Notes under the pieces: generated by a model | What the model was told of the DNA's origin: nothing | The model's input: only the letters and a program-made list of their open reading frames with translations | Databases searched by the model: none | Shown: piece after piece, positions 1 to 10,159 of the stretch | How positions within the stretch are numbered: position 1 is the first letter of the stretch | How the letters are laid out: every line of letters starts with the position of its first letter | NCBI RefSeq assembly: GCF_019688735.1 | Contig: NZ_JAIFYA010000001.1 | Location: 825,861-889,860, forward strand | Direction: 5' to 3' | DNA from: Thermosulfurimonas sp. F29 | GTDB lineage: Bacteria > Desulfobacterota > Thermodesulfobacteria > Thermodesulfobacteriales > Thermodesulfobacteriaceae | DNA: 64,000 bases | Translations under genes and position numbers: made by a program

Positions 1-3000
1 CTTCCCTCCTCCACATTAAAGGAGAACCGGCTTTCGGTGTAGCCCCGGGCCCGTGCTTCCGGGAGACCGGCGAACAGTCGCCTTATGGCGGTCATAAATC
101 CCACATAGGTGGCCGGGGTGGAGCGAGGGGTGCGGCCGATGGGGGAATGATCCACGGAAAGGACCCGGCGCAGGTTTTCGTGACCCTCGATCCGCCGGCA
201 CCCCACCGGTTTCCCGCGGCCGGAAAGGATCCGGTGGAGACTCTGAAAGAGCACCTCCATGACCAGGGTGGACTTGCCGGAGCCGGACACTCCGGTCACC
301 ACGGTAAGGGCCCCCAGGGGGAAACGTACGGTGAGGTCCTTGAGGTTGCGGAACCGGGCCCCGTGAACGGTTACGAACCGTTCGGGACGGCGTGCGCGGC
401 CGGAAAGCCGGTAGCGTCCGCGATCGGAAAGCACCCGGGCGGTCACCGAACGGGAGGCCCGGGAAAGTCCCTCCGGAGGACCGCAGTAGACCACCTCCCC
501 GCCCCGACGACCGCCACCGGGACCCAGGTCCACCACCAGGTCCGCGGCCCGGATGGTGTCCTCGTCGTGTTCCACCACGATTACGGTATTGCCCCGGTCG
601 CGGAGGCGTTTGAGGGCCGCGAGCAGCCGTTCCGTGTCCCGGGGATGGAGCCCGATGGTGGGCTCGTCCAGTATGTAGGCCACCCCGGTGAGGTTGGAGC
701 CGAGTTCGGCGGCCAGCCTCACCCGCTGGGCCTCGCCCCCGGAAAGGCTTTCCCCCGGACGGGAGAGACTCAGGTAGGGCAGCCCCACCTCGATCAGGAA
801 TTCCAGCCGGGAAGTGATCTCCCGTACGAGGGGGGCGGCGATCTCCGCCGCCCTTCCGGAAAAGGACAGCTTCCGCAGAAACTCCCGCAGCTCCGCCGCG
901 GAAAGATCGGACAGTTCGGCGATGTTCCGTCCTCCCACGCGGAAGGCCAGGGCCTCGGGGCGAAGGCGGCTTCCCCCGCAGGAGGGACAGGGGTTCCCGC
1001 TTTTCTCTCCGAGCCCTCCGCATTCCGAACAGGCCCCGGCCCTGGTGTTGAAGGAAAAAAGGAGGGGATCCGGCTCCGGGAGGCTCACCCCGCAGGCTGC
1101 GCAGCTCAGCCTCTCGCTCAGGAAAAGCTCCCCCTCCGGAGACCAGATCACCGCCTCGCCCCCGCCCCCGGAAAGCGCCTCCGCCAGGAGATCTCGCAGG
1201 TGATCCGCCCTCTCGGGCCTCACCTCCACCTCCCCCACCACCACCTCGATGGTGTGTTCCCGGAAACGGGAGAGTTCCGGAAACGGGGGGATGGAAAGGA
1301 ACCTTCCGTCCACCCGCACCTCGTCGTATCCGGCCCGGTGGGCCCTTTCGAAGACGGGACGATGGTACCCCTTGCGCCGGCGCACCCGGGGGGAGAGGAT
1401 CTTTACCGTGCGGCCGGAAAACTCCGAGAGGATTCTTTCGGCCAGATCCTCCCGGCGGACCCTGGAGAGGGGGCGTCCGCAGCGGGGGCAGTGGGGTTCC
1501 CCCACCCGGGCGAAGAGAAGACGCAGGTAGGGAAGGATCTCGGTGAGGGTCCCCACGGTGGAGCGGGGCCCGGGGCGGCTGGAGCGCTGTTCCAGGGCCG
1601 CGGTGGGGGGAAGCCCCGCGATGAGGTCCACCTCGGGTTCCTCGTGGAGTTTCACGAACTGTCGCAGGTAGGCCGGAAGGCTCTCTAGATACCGCCGCTG
1701 GCCCTCGGCGAAAATGAGATCAAAGGCCAGAGTGGATTTACCCGAGCCGGATACGCCGGTCACCACGATGAGCTTTTCCCGGGGCAGATCCAGATCGATG
1801 TTTTTCAGGTTGTGGTGCCGGGCTCCCCGAAGGCTGATCACCCGCGGGGAAGGGGATTCCCTTTCCGGAGAACCCTTTCCTTCCAGGCGGATTTCTCCGG
1901 AAAGATAGCGTCTCAGCCAGACCCCGGTGGGCGTATCCTTTTCCAGGAGTTCCCGGACCGGCCCCTGATGAAGGAGGTGTCCTCCGGCCTCGCCACCCTC
2001 CGGACCGAGCTCGATCACCCAGTCCGCGGAAAGGACCACCTCGGGATGGTGTTCCACGGCCACCACGGTGTGCCCGCGACTTACCAGCCCCCGTAAGGCC
2101 GAGAGGAGTTTTTCCACATCCCGCAGGTGGAGTCCCACGGTGGGTTCGTCCAGGATGAGGAGGGCTCGCCTGTTCTCGGGCAGGGCGAAGACGCGGGCCA
2201 TTTTGAGACGCTGGGCCTCTCCACCGGAGAGGGTGGAAAGGGCCTGTCCCAGGCGCAGATAGGAAAGCCCCACCTCCGCCGCGGCCCGAAGCCTCCGGAC
2301 CATCTCGGAATGGCCCCCGAAAAACTCCAGGGCCTCCTCCACGGTAAGATCCAGGATCTCCGAGACATTGCGTCCCCGCCAGCGCACCGCGAGCACCTCC
2401 GGACGGAAGCGCCGGCCGCCGCAGGCCTCGCAGGGGAAGGTGAGGTCCGAAAGAAACTGCATCTCCACCACCTGATAACCCAGCCCCTCGCACTCCGGAC
2501 AGCGCCCCTCCGGGGAGTTGAAGGAAAAGTGACTCTCGGAAAACCCCCGGGCCCTAGCCTCCGGTGAGGAGGCCAGGAGACGCCGGATGAGACCGTAGAC
2601 CCCCAGGTAAGTGGCCACGGTGCCCCGAGGGGTGCGGGCCAGGGGACTCTGATCCAGGAGTTCCACCGCGTCGAAGACCTCGTGTCCGGAGAGAGAGGAG
2701 AAGCGACCCGGAGGCTCCGTGGCCTCCCCGCGCAGGCGCCTGAGGCCCCGCCAGAGACACAGCTCCACCAGGGTGGACTTTCCCGAACCCGAAACCCCGC
2801 AGACCACCGTGAGGGTCCCGTGCGGGATCCGAACGGTGAGGTCCTTGAGGTTGTTTTCCCTCGCCCCGGAAAGAACGAGGGCCGGCCGTGCCGCGAGATC
2901 CGGAGGGGGTTCGGGAGGGGCCGTCCTCCGCCTCTCCCGCTCGCGCAGGGCCTCCCCCGTGGGGGTCCCGGAGGAAAGCAACTCGCGGGGGGACCCCGCG

Positions 3001-4643
3001 AAGAGGAGCCGACCTCCCTCACGACCCGCCCCGGGGCCCAGGTCCACCACCAGGTCCGCCGAAAGGATCACCTCGGGGTCGTGCTCCACCACCACGGCGG
3101 TGTTCCCCCGCCGGGAAAGTTCCCGCAGAAAGTTCACCACCCGCGCGGTATCCCGGGGATGGAGCCCGGTGGTGGGTTCGTCGAAGAGGTAGAGGGTCTC
3201 GGTGAGATCCGAGGAAAGGGCCCGGGTTAGAAGCACCCGGGCCACCTCGCCCCCGGAAAGGGTCCGGCTCTGCCGATCCAGGGTGAGGTAGGAGAGCCCC
3301 ACCTCGTCCAGGTACCGCAGGCGCCGGTGGATCTCCCGGGCGAGCACCTCCTCGGCCCGGGGAAGATCCCGGGAAAGGAGTTCCTCTTCCAGGAAACGGC
3401 GGGCCTCGGCCACCGGAAGGGCGTAGAATTGTCCCAGGTTGAGTCCCCCCAGGAAGAACTGCAGGGCCTCCCGGCGAAAACGGGTCCCCCGGCAGAGCGG
3501 ACACTCCCGGTAGGCCCGAAAACGGGAAAGCAGGATGCGCACATGGGCCTTGTAGCGCCTGGACTCCAGCCAGTCGAAGAGTTCGCGCACCCCGTACCAG
3601 TCTCCGTCCCCGAAAAGGATCTTCCGGCGTACCTCCTCGGGCAATTCCCCCCAGGGTCGATCAAGAGGGATCCCCTCCCTACGGCAGTACTCCAGCAGGT
3701 CCTCCCGGACCTCCCAGGCGAAGGGCATGGTGAGCACGGTGATGGCCCCCTCCCGGAGGGACTTCCGCGGATCCGGCACCACCAGGTTCCAGTCGATGTC
3801 CAGCACCCGTCCGAACCCCCGACACTCCGGACAGGCCCCCAGGGGGCTGTTGAAGGAGAAGAGGTTGGGCGTTCGCCGGGGCACGGAAAGCCCGCAGTAG
3901 GGACACCTCTGGCGGTCGGTGAAGCGGAGTTCCCTTCCGTAGGAAAGGTGCACCCGCACCTCTCCGGCCATGGAAAAACCCCGCTCCAGGGCCTCGATCA
4001 GGCGTTCGCGACTCTCCGGGCCGATGGGGAGACGGTCGAGAACCACCTCCACCTCCTCGGGGAAACGCTCCACCTCCTCGATCTCGCACACCCGGTCGGC
4101 GGCAAAGACCCGGGTGTAGCCGGCCTGAAGAAGTCCCTTCCGGAGGAGTTCGGGGTCGCTTTCGGCCCGGACGGGCGCGGTGAGGACCGCCCGCTCTCCG
4201 CTTGTCTCCCGGAGGATCTTTTCCGCCGCCGTGGCGGGATCGGTACTTATCACCGGTCTTCCGCAGGCCTCACATCTGGCTTCCGCGGCCCGGAAGTAGA
4301 GCATCTTGGCGAAGTGGGTGATCTCGGAAAGGGTCCCCACCGTGGAGCGGGAGCTTCTCACCGGATTGATCTGGGCTATGGCTATGGCCGGGGGGATGTT
4401 TTCCACCAGATCCACCCTGGGGCGGGGCAGACGCTCGAAGTACTGCCGCACATAGGTGGAGAAGGTCTCGAGATAGCGCCTCTGGCCCTCGGCGAAAAGG
4501 GTGTCGAAGACCAGGCTGGACTTCCCCGATCCGGAGACCCCGGTCACCGCCACCACCCGGTAGAGGGGAATCTCCAGATCGAACCCCCTGAGATTGTGTT
4601 CCCGGCAATTTCGGAGGACTATTTTTCGATCCATTCCTTTCAT
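1..4643 (-). CDS. uvrA: Double-length (tandem fused) excinuclease ABC subunit A, 3' end beyond window
   Basis: DNA-damage recognition ATPase of nucleotide excision repair. The frame is open from the ATG at 4643 to the window edge (1547 codons), so the C-terminus is missing. Four Walker A loops of the form GVSGSGKS[ST] are visible at about residues 35, 616, 963 and 1451; a normal UvrA (about 940 residues) has two. Repeat 1 has the CEACGRP zinc module, UvrB-binding region and a full insertion domain (about 258-385, from [13 protein letters not shown] to CPLCRGTRF). In repeat 2 the equivalent [13 protein letters not shown] runs within 15 residues into [13 protein letters not shown], so the insertion domain is almost absent. 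AGAGGA lies 9 bases before the start. Double UvrAs are known in Chlamydiae and some other bacteria. Identity is firm; the asymmetry is read directly from sequence. Confidence 0.96.
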   Translation of the reverse strand, partial: MKGMDRKIVLRNCREHNLRGFDLEIPLYRVVAVTGVSGSGKSSLVFDTLFAEGQRRYLETFSTYVRQYFERLPRPRVDLVENIPPAIAIAQINPVRSSRSTVGTLSEITHFAKMLYFRAAEARCEACGRPVISTDPATAAEKILRETSGERAVLTAPVRAESDPELLRKGLLQAGYTRVFAADRVCEIEEVERFPEEVEVVLDRLPIGPESRERLIEALERGFSMAGEVRVHLSYGRELRFTDRQRCPYCGLSVPRRTPNLFSFNSPLGACPECRGFGRVLDIDWNLVVPDPRKSLREGAITVLTMPFAWEVREDLLEYCRREGIPLDRPWGELPEEVRRKILFGDGDWYGVRELFDWLESRRYKAHVRILLSRFRAYRECPLCRGTRFRREALQFFLGGLNLGQFYALPVAEARRFLEEELLSRDLPRAEEVLAREIHRRLRYLDEVGLSYLTLDRQSRTLSGGEVARVLLTRALSSDLTETLYLFDEPTTGLHPRDTARVVNFLRELSRRGNTAVVVEHDPEVILSADLVVDLGPGAGREGGRLLFAGSPRELLSSGTPTGEALRERERRRTAPPEPPPDLAARPALVLSGARENNLKDLTVRIPHGTLTVVCGVSGSGKSTLVELCLWRGLRRLRGEATEPPGRFSSLSGHEVFDAVELLDQSPLARTPRGTVATYLGVYGLIRRLLASSPEARARGFSESHFSFNSPEGRCPECEGLGYQVVEMQFLSDLTFPCEACGGRRFRPEVLAVRWRGRNVSEILDLTVEEALEFFGGHSEMVRRLRAAAEVGLSYLRLGQALSTLSGGEAQRLKMARVFALPENRRALLILDEPTVGLHLRDVEKLLSALRGLVSRGHTVVAVEHHPEVVLSADWVIELGPEGGEAGGHLLHQGPVRELLEKDTPTGVWLRRYLSGEIRLEGKGSPERESPSPRVISLRGARHHNLKNIDLDLPREKLIVVTGVSGSGKSTLAFDLIFAEGQRRYLESLPAYLRQFVKLHEEPEVDLIAGLPPTAALEQRSSRPGPRSTVGTLTEILPYLRLLFARVGEPHCPRCGRPLSRVRREDLAERILSEFSGRTVKILSPRVRRRKGYHRPVFERAHRAGYDEVRVDGRFLSIPPFPELSRFREHTIEVVVGEVEVRPERADHLRDLLAEALSGGGGEAVIWSPEGELFLSERLSCAACGVSLPEPDPLLFSFNTRAGACSECGGLGEKSGNPCPSCGGSRLRPEALAFRVGGRNIAELSDLSAAELREFLRKLSFSGRAAEIAAPLVREITSRLEFLIEVGLPYLSLSRPGESLSGGEAQRVRLAAELGSNLTGVAYILDEPTIGLHPRDTERLLAALKRLRDRGNTVIVVEHDEDTIRAADLVVDLGPGGGRRGGEVVYCGPPEGLSRASRSVTARVLSDRGRYRLSGRARRPERFVTVHGARFRNLKDLTVRFPLGALTVVTGVSGSGKSTLVMEVLFQSLHRILSGRGKPVGCRRIEGHENLRRVLSVDHSPIGRTPRSTPATYVGFMTAIRRLFAGLPEARARGYTESRFSFNVEEG

Positions 4644-4877
4644 GTTTTCAAATCCTCTGAATGTGGTAAAAAGATTGAAAGATTTATGAACGGCACCGGG
4701 TTCTATTATGGAAAAAGATCCTATTTTGTTGAAAATAATCAAACCGTGGAATAAAAAAAGAAATTAGGGGTCTTGACTTCCTTGATGAAAAGTATTGGAA
4801 GATGTATTTGGTAAATCCTGTGTCAGAATACACGGGAAGAACTTTAACCCAAATTTGAAATCTTGCAGGGGGGTCCC

Positions 4878-6398
4878 ATGAATTTCAAGAAGGTGGAAGA
4901 GTTGCTTGACAAACGACGGATTAATCTTCCCTCTCCCCCGGCGCTAGCCATAAGACTGCTCGAGTCTGTACGGGAGGAGGATTACAAGAGGCTGGCCGAG
5001 ACTATCCGTCTGGATCCGGCCCTGGCGGCACGGGTACTGGGCCTGGCCAACTCTCAACTTTACCGTACCGGGGCCACGGAGATTACTTCCATAGAAACGG
5101 CCCTCTCTCTTTTGGGCACGGATGTGATCAAGAATATGGCTCTCTCCTTTGCGGTGGCCCACAGTTTCCCCCGTAAGGGACGATCTTATGGATTTGATCT
5201 GGAGAGATTCTGGAAGAGGGCGGTAACCAATGCGGTCTCCGCCCGGCTCCTGGCTCAGAGAATCTCTCTCGAGGATGATCACCTTTTCACCGCAGGGCTT
5301 TTAATGGATCTGGGGGTTTTGCTTCTCCATCTGATCTTGGAGGAGGAATATGCCCGCGTGTTCGACGAAAAAGAGGTGAGCGAAAAGCCCCTGTGGGAGG
5401 TGGAGCAGGCACTTTTGGGATTTACCCATGCCGAAGCCGGAGCTTACCTCTTTCGGAGATGGCACCTTCCCGAACACATCATTCAGGATGTCTGTTTTCA
5501 TCACAGATGGGAGGAGGCCCCGGAGGAATTTCGGGAACATGCCCGTTTGCTTTCTATGGCTGCTCTTCTGGGAGGTATTTATTTTAGTGAAAAGAAAACG
5601 GTGAAGTATAACCGTGCCCTAAGGGAAATACCCAAATTTCTGGGGATTTCCGGAGAGGACACGGAAGCCCTCATTGACCAGGTGGCCCGGGAGTGCCAGG
5701 AAATCTTCTCCTTTTTTGATCTGCCGGTTGAAAACATTCCCCCTTATTCTGAGCTGGTGGAGGAGGCCCATCAGGAACTGGAAAGACTGAGCCTCAACTG
5801 CGCGCTCATCCTGCGGCAACTCAAGGAGGAGAAGGCCCGGGCCGAGGAGCTGGCTCACAGACTCAGGGAGGCCAACGAGCGTCTGCGGCTGCTGAGTATT
5901 CTGGACGGTCTTACCGAACTCTACAATCACCGTTACTTTCAGGAACGCCTCAGGGAGGAGTTTGAGCGGGCCCGACGCTACCGGCGTTCTATTTCGCTTA
6001 TTATGCTGGATATCGATCACTTCAAAAAGATAAATGATACCTACGGGCATCTTGCCGGCGATTTTATTCTGCGGGGACTTTCGCGTCTCATCCGCGAGAA
6101 CATTCGTAAAAGTGACATACCGGCCCGATACGGAGGGGAGGAGTTTGCCATTATTCTTCCGGAGACCGATCTCAGGGGGGCCAGTGTGCTGGGTGAGAGA
6201 TTGCGCGAAAAGGTGGCTCAGGAACCCTTTTATTTTGAGGAACACGCCATACGGGTGACCATAAGTGTGGGGGTGGCCAGTTGTTTTCCATCCATGAACG
6301 GCACCGATCCGAGAAAGCTTCTGGAAACCGCCGACAAGGCCCTTTATTATTCGAAAACTCACGGACGCAATCGGCTTACCGCGGTGATCGTCCACTGA
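4878..6398 (+). CDS. HDOD domain - GGDEF domain diguanylate cyclase
   Basis: Predicted cytoplasmic signalling protein of 506 residues. An N-terminal HDOD domain (about residues 10-210) is followed by a helical coiled-coil linker (about 270-335) and a C-terminal GGDEF domain. The active-site motif is GGEEF at residues 419-423, in the context ARYGGEEFAIILPETD, so cyclic-di-GMP synthesis is expected. The helix-turn with DIDHFKKINDTYGH is also intact. I chose the ATG at 4878 over an in-frame TTG at 4863 because AGGGGGG sits just upstream. There is no transmembrane segment. The 234 bases before it, shared with divergent uvrA, are AT-rich and hold no convincing gene. The chemotaxis receptor downstream is about 100 bases away and probably has its own promoter. 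Confidence 0.93.
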   Translation: MNFKKVEELLDKRRINLPSPPALAIRLLESVREEDYKRLAETIRLDPALAARVLGLANSQLYRTGATEITSIETALSLLGTDVIKNMALSFAVAHSFPRKGRSYGFDLERFWKRAVTNAVSARLLAQRISLEDDHLFTAGLLMDLGVLLLHLILEEEYARVFDEKEVSEKPLWEVEQALLGFTHAEAGAYLFRRWHLPEHIIQDVCFHHRWEEAPEEFREHARLLSMAALLGGIYFSEKKTVKYNRALREIPKFLGISGEDTEALIDQVARECQEIFSFFDLPVENIPPYSELVEEAHQELERLSLNCALILRQLKEEKARAEELAHRLREANERLRLLSILDGLTELYNHRYFQERLREEFERARRYRRSISLIMLDIDHFKKINDTYGHLAGDFILRGLSRLIRENIRKSDIPARYGGEEFAIILPETDLRGASVLGERLREKVAQEPFYFEEHAIRVTISVGVASCFPSMNGTDPRKLLETADKALYYSKTHGRNRLTAVIVH

Positions 6399-6424
6399 GC
6401 GTTCGTAGCACCGTTTAATCTTGG

Positions 6425-6454
6425 TTGACACTCAAGTCCCCTTTACTCTATTCT
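6425..6454 (+). promoter_or_regulatory. Putative sigma-70 promoter of the chemotaxis receptor gene
   Basis: TTGACA (6425-6430), an 18-base spacer, then TATTCT (6449-6454). The -35 is a perfect match and the -10 matches 4 of 6. It lies 43 bases before the start of the downstream receptor gene. The -10 sits in the first unit of an 11-base tandem repeat. Confidence 0.45.
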
Positions 6455-6467
6455 TGCTCTATTCTTG
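6446..6467 (+). repeat. Two perfect tandem copies of an 11-base unit
   Basis: CTCTATTCTTG occurs twice with no gap (6446-6456 and 6457-6467). It overlaps the -10 region of the putative promoter of the chemotaxis receptor, so a change in copy number would alter promoter spacing or create a second -10 element. Confidence 0.8.
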
Positions 6468-6496
6468 AAGCCATCACGGAGTGGAGGGTTGAACCT

Positions 6497-8062
6497 ATGC
6501 ATCGCCTTGGACTGGTGTGGCGAATGGGACTGGTTTTTACCATCATTGTCATTTTCAATTTGTCGGGCCTTATAGCCCTCTTCTGGGCCAAAAAGGAATA
6601 TCGAGAGGTCCAGAGGAGAGTGAATGAGAAGGTGGAAGACATCCAGCGCCTCCAGGATCTAAAGTACCAGTTCACCCGCTGGAAAGTAAACATTCTTTCG
6701 GGCATGTTCAATCTGGCCGAGTTCCGATTCTCCACCACCCCTCTGGAAAAGGATCTGAAGGGATTTGTCCCTCACACGCAAGAGGAAAGAACATTTTTAA
6801 AGAAGATTCGAGATCGTTTTAGCAGAGTCAGGACCATATCTTCTCGTGTGCTGGATATGCTCTCCCGGGCCGACGAGTGGGAGGACGAGGACGAGCTGCG
6901 GGACGCCCTTCTCGATCTCTACAACGAGGAACTGAGCCCCCTCACCAAGGACACCTACAGGTTGCTGGATCAGGGTCTGGAGGCGGCGAAAACCGATCTT
7001 CTGGCCTATCAACGCCTTGCGGAGGAGAAGTTGCGCCTGGTCTCCCTTCTTCAGGCGATAAGCGTGGGGCTTTCGGTGTTGCTCCTGATACTTTTCGGGG
7101 TTTACTTTCATCGGAAACTTAAGGGAGGTTTTACCGTTCTCGACACCGTGCTCTCCCGCATGGCGCAGGGGGACTTTTCGCAGCAGGTGGAGGTGAAAGG
7201 GCACGACGAGATCGCCGAAATGCTCACCAAGATCAACCGGACCATAGCGGAACTGCGTCCGGTGGTGGAGAAGATCCGGGGCATATCCGGGGAGCTCGAG
7301 GGCGAGGCCCGGGAGATGAAGGCCGCGGCCGAGGAAGGGATGGAGATAAACGAGCGTACCCGTCTGCGGGCCGAGGCCATGGAGCGGGGGGCCAAGGACA
7401 TTCTGGGCAACACCGAGGCCGAAGCCCAGGCGGTAAACGAGATCTCCTCGGCCATTCAAGAGATCAGCCAGAACACCGCCAAGGCCAGTCAGGTCACGGG
7501 CGAGGCCGTGGAGAAGGCCCGGCTGGCCCAGGAGGTCATTCACAAGGTGGGGCAGGTCTCCCGGGAGATCGAGTCGGTGATCCAGCTCATCACCGGGGTG
7601 GCCGAGCAGACGAAGTTTCTGGCCCTCAACGCCACCATCGAGGCGGCCCGGGCCGGGGAGGCCGGAAAGGGATTCGCCGTGGTGGCCAACGAGGTGAAGG
7701 AACTGGCCCGGCAGACCGCCGAGGCCACCGGGGACATCACCCGGAGGATCCGGGCCATGCAGGCCGAGGCCTCCCAGGCCGTGCAGGCCACGGACGAGAT
7801 CGTGAACATCATCGAGGAGCTGAACCAGATCGCCTCCACCATCGCCGCGGCGGTGGAGGAGCAGTCCGCGGTGATCTCTCAGATTGCCGAAAAGCTCGAG
7901 GCCACCCGGGGCAACGCCGAGGAGCTTTCCTCGGAGGCCCGGGAGGCCTACGAGGCGGCGGTGCAGGCCGTGGAAAGCGCCCGCAGGAACCTGGAGCAAG
8001 CCCGGGGCCTCTCCCGACTGGCTCAGGAACTGGCCTCCCTGGCCGGACAGTTCCGGGTCTGA
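6497..8062 (+). CDS. Methyl-accepting chemotaxis protein
   Basis: Membrane chemoreceptor of 521 residues. TM1 is near residues 9-30 and TM2 near 190-215, enclosing a roughly 150-residue helical, charged sensor region with no recognised ligand motif. A HAMP region follows TM2 ([18 protein letters not shown]). The C-terminal signalling domain has the highly conserved hairpin, including [20 protein letters not shown] and [13 protein letters not shown], so it should bind CheA/CheW. The ATG at 6497 was chosen over an upstream TTG at 6425 because GGAGGG lies 8 bases before it and TM1 follows directly. No CheA, CheW or flagellar genes are in the window, so it probably works with a remote pathway. 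What it senses cannot be told. Confidence 0.95.
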   Translation: MHRLGLVWRMGLVFTIIVIFNLSGLIALFWAKKEYREVQRRVNEKVEDIQRLQDLKYQFTRWKVNILSGMFNLAEFRFSTTPLEKDLKGFVPHTQEERTFLKKIRDRFSRVRTISSRVLDMLSRADEWEDEDELRDALLDLYNEELSPLTKDTYRLLDQGLEAAKTDLLAYQRLAEEKLRLVSLLQAISVGLSVLLLILFGVYFHRKLKGGFTVLDTVLSRMAQGDFSQQVEVKGHDEIAEMLTKINRTIAELRPVVEKIRGISGELEGEAREMKAAAEEGMEINERTRLRAEAMERGAKDILGNTEAEAQAVNEISSAIQEISQNTAKASQVTGEAVEKARLAQEVIHKVGQVSREIESVIQLITGVAEQTKFLALNATIEAARAGEAGKGFAVVANEVKELARQTAEATGDITRRIRAMQAEASQAVQATDEIVNIIEELNQIASTIAAAVEEQSAVISQIAEKLEATRGNAEELSSEAREAYEAAVQAVESARRNLEQARGLSRLAQELASLAGQFRV

Positions 8063-8090
8063 AGGGACTGCCTTTCCGGCTCCCCCTGAA

Positions 8091-8163
8091 AGCCGGCGGT
8101 GGGACTTGAACCCACAACCCTCGGATTACAAATCCGATGCTCTGCCGATTGAGCTACGCCGGC
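8091..8163 (-). tRNA. tRNA-Thr (anticodon TGT)
   Basis: Cloverleaf of 73 bases. The acceptor GCCGGCG pairs with CGCCGGC, there is a standard D-arm and a GTTCAAGTCC-type T-arm, and the anticodon stem TCGGA/TCCGA encloses loop TTTGTAA. The anticodon is at 8128-8130. CCA is not encoded. Confidence 0.95.
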
Positions 8164-8176
8164 GGGAGAACCTGAA

Positions 8177-8269
8177 TGGCGGAGGGGGTGGGATTCGAAC
8201 CCACGGTGCCCCTTTTGGGGGCACACTCGCTTAGCAGGCGAGCGCCTTCGACCACTCGGCCACCCCTCC
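8177..8269 (-). tRNA. tRNA-Ser (anticodon GCT)
   Basis: Class II tRNA of 93 bases. The acceptor GGAGGGG pairs with CCCCTCC, the anticodon stem CTCGC/GCGAG holds loop CTGCTAA (anticodon 8233-8235), and there is a long GC-rich variable arm. CCA is encoded at the 3' end, unlike in the two neighbouring tRNA genes. Confidence 0.95.
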
Positions 8270-8315
8270 AGGTTCCTTCCAGTTTAGCCAGACTTTTTCC
8301 CTCGATCAAGCCCAG

Positions 8316-8404
8316 CGGAGGGGGAGGGATTCGAACCCCCGGAGGGCGCTGAGGCCCTCAGCGGCTTTCAAGGCCGCCCCCTTCGACCACTCGGGCACCC
8401 CTCC
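8316..8404 (-). tRNA. tRNA-Ser (anticodon TGA)
   Basis: Class II tRNA, 89 bases without CCA. The acceptor GGAGGGG pairs with CCCCTCC, the anticodon stem GCGGC/GCCGC holds loop CTTGAAA (anticodon 8368-8370), and there is a long variable arm. First gene of the three-tRNA cluster in the direction of transcription. Confidence 0.95.
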
Positions 8405-8413
8405 TCCAATCGA

Positions 8414-8441
8414 ATTTTACTCAAGAACCATTCCTTCTCAA
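8414..8441 (-). promoter_or_regulatory. Promoter of the Ser-Ser-Thr tRNA cluster
   Basis: Reading the minus strand: TTGAGA (8441-8436), a 16-base spacer, then TAAAAT (8419-8414). Each hexamer matches consensus at 5 of 6. Transcription would start within a few bases of the first tRNA, as is common for tRNA operons. Confidence 0.7.
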
Positions 8442-8550
8442 CCTCTCAAGACCCCGGACTTAACCGGAAATTTTGGCTGCTTTTGGGGAAAGCTTGTAAG
8501 GGGGGAGATTTGACGGTAACTTTTTTCCAAACTTCGTTCGGGAGGCGGCC

Positions 8551-9027
8551 ATGGGTCCGCAGGAACTCTTTGAGGAAGGGGCTTTTCTCCTGATGAAGCA
8601 GCGCTTCGAGGAGGCCATAGAGTATCTTTCCCGGGCCATCGAGGCCGATCCCGGGATGGTCAAGGCCTATCATGCGCGGGCTGCGGCCTATCTCAAGCTC
8701 GAGCGTCTTGACGAGGCGGAGGCCGACCTTCGCAAGGCCCTCTCCCTGGAACCGGAAAACCCCCGTCTCTACTTTCGCCTGGGGCAAATCTTCTATCGCC
8801 GGAGTCAGCTCACCGAAAACGAGGCGGACAAAAAGGCTCTTCTGGAAAAGGCCCTGGAGCAGTTCAACCGGGCCATCGACATAGAACCTCTTTACGCCGC
8901 GGCTTTTATGGCCCGCAGCCAGGTTTATCGCGACATGGGGGAGGAGGAGCTGGCTGACTTCGATCTGGACAAGGCCGCGGCGGTGCAGCGGGAGACCGCC
9001 AAGGCTCGAAAGATCATCGACTTTTAG
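8551..9027 (+). CDS. Tetratricopeptide-repeat (TPR) protein
   Basis: Small protein of 158 residues made of about three TPR units, for example residues 11-44 (AIEYLSRAIEADPGMVKAYH), 45-78 and 97-130, with typical A/Y/P spacing. It has no signal peptide or membrane segment, so a cytoplasmic scaffold or partner-binding role is likely; the partner is unknown. Start ATG 8551 follows GGAGGCGGCC. Its last four bases overlap the convergent ilvE stop. TPR proteins are too general for a function to be assigned. Confidence 0.88.
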   Translation: MGPQELFEEGAFLLMKQRFEEAIEYLSRAIEADPGMVKAYHARAAAYLKLERLDEAEADLRKALSLEPENPRLYFRLGQIFYRRSQLTENEADKKALLEKALEQFNRAIDIEPLYAAAFMARSQVYRDMGEEELADFDLDKAAAVQRETAKARKIIDF

Positions 9028-10094
9028 TCCAGGATCACCGTCCAGTCGAAGGGGTCCTCCTTCTCCCCGTACTGGATGGCGGTCAGCTCGTCGAAGAGCC
9101 TGCGGGCCAGGGGCCCGGTTTCACCATTGTTTATCAGGTATTCCCGCCCCCGATAACTCAGGGCCCCCACGGGGGAGATCACCGCGGCGGTGCCGGTGCC
9201 GAAACACTCCCGCAGGCGGCCACTCTCTATCCCCTCGATGACCTCCTCGATGCTCACCCGTCTTTCCGAGACCGGAAGCCCCCAGTGGCGGGCCAGGCGA
9301 AGAACCGAATCGCGGGTGATTCCCGGGAGAATGCTTCCGGAAAGGGCCGGGGTGACCAGCTCGTCCTTGAAATAGAAGAAGATGTTCATGGTGCCCACTT
9401 CCTCCACATAGCGCCGCTCCACGGCGTCGAGCCACAGGACCTGGGTGTAGCCCTTTTTTCTGGCCAGCTCCGCGGCCTTGAGACTGGCCGCGTAATTGCC
9501 TCCGGCCTTTACCTCCCCCGTGCCTCCCGGAGCGGCCCGGACGAACTCGTCGGTAACATAAATCTTCACCGGGTTGAAGCCCTCCTGGTAGTAAGCGCTC
9601 ACCGGGGAAAGAATGACCAGGAAGAGGTAGGAATGGCTGGGTTTCACCCCCAGGGAGGGTTCGGTCCCGAACATGAAGGGGCGAATGTAAAGCGCGGCGC
9701 CCTTTTCCCGGGGGATCCAGGCCCGATCGATAAGGACCAGCCTCTTGATGGCCGAAAGAACGAACTCCTCGTCCACCCGGGGCATGCAGAGGCGCTCGGC
9801 CCCCCGATTGAGCCGCCGCATGTTCTCCCGGGGTCGAAAAAGGCGGATGCGCCCGTCCACCCCGTAATAGGCCTTGAGCCCCTCGAAGATGGTCTGGGCG
9901 TAATGCAGAACGATGGCCGCGGGATCCAGTTCTATGGAGTGATAGGGCTCAATGCGGGCCGAATGCCAGCCCTTTTCACAGTCGTATTCCATCACGAACA
10001 TGTGCTCGGTAAAGAGCCTCCCGAAGACCAGGTTCTTAAGCTCCGGTACCGGCCGTCGCCGATCCTCCGGAAGAACGCGAAGTTCTATTTCCAT
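9024..10094 (-). CDS. ilvE: Branched-chain amino acid aminotransferase
   Basis: PLP enzyme of fold type IV, 356 residues, the length of the larger (BCAT class II) branch. It transfers the amino group between glutamate and the 2-oxo acids of leucine, isoleucine and valine. The PLP lysine is K196 in GEVKAGGNYAASL. Other family signatures seen are LHYAQTIFEGLKAY (64-77), YIRPFMFGTEPSLG (136-149) and the C-terminal glycine-rich SILPGITRDSVLRLA. GGAG precedes the ATG by about 10 bases. It stands alone, divergent from ftsY and convergent with the TPR gene. Confidence 0.95.
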   Translation of the reverse strand: MEIELRVLPEDRRRPVPELKNLVFGRLFTEHMFVMEYDCEKGWHSARIEPYHSIELDPAAIVLHYAQTIFEGLKAYYGVDGRIRLFRPRENMRRLNRGAERLCMPRVDEEFVLSAIKRLVLIDRAWIPREKGAALYIRPFMFGTEPSLGVKPSHSYLFLVILSPVSAYYQEGFNPVKIYVTDEFVRAAPGGTGEVKAGGNYAASLKAAELARKKGYTQVLWLDAVERRYVEEVGTMNIFFYFKDELVTPALSGSILPGITRDSVLRLARHWGLPVSERRVSIEEVIEGIESGRLRECFGTGTAAVISPVGALSYRGREYLINNGETGPLARRLFDELTAIQYGEKEDPFDWTVILD

Positions 10095-10099
10095 TTTTC

Positions 10100-10126
10100 T
10101 TGCTCCGTTTAAAAATTGAATATAAA
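10100..10126 (+). promoter_or_regulatory. Possible promoter of ftsY
   Basis: TATAAA at 10121-10126 matches the -10 consensus at 5 of 6. The best -35, TTGCTC at 10100-10105, is weak and only 15 bases upstream. It lies in the AT-rich 65-base gap between divergent ilvE and ftsY. Confidence 0.3.
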
Positions 10127-10159
10127 GTATTGGTCCAACCTTTAACCCAAGGCGGAAAA

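Noticed and set aside
1..4643. Possible frameshifts or pseudogene in uvrA, as the gene looks fragmented on a first scan
   Set aside because: Start codon, all four Walker A loops, one Walker B and the last codons at the window edge are in the same frame, so it is one open gene cut by the window.
147..4754. Long plus-strand open frames opposite uvrA (for example 147-1688 and 3327-4754)
   Set aside because: They are shadows in GC-rich DNA. Their translations are low-complexity (G, P, H, R) and the minus frame encodes clear UvrA motifs throughout.
8063..8550. tRNA cluster as phage or island attachment site
   Set aside because: No integrase nearby and no repeated tRNA 3' end was seen downstream.
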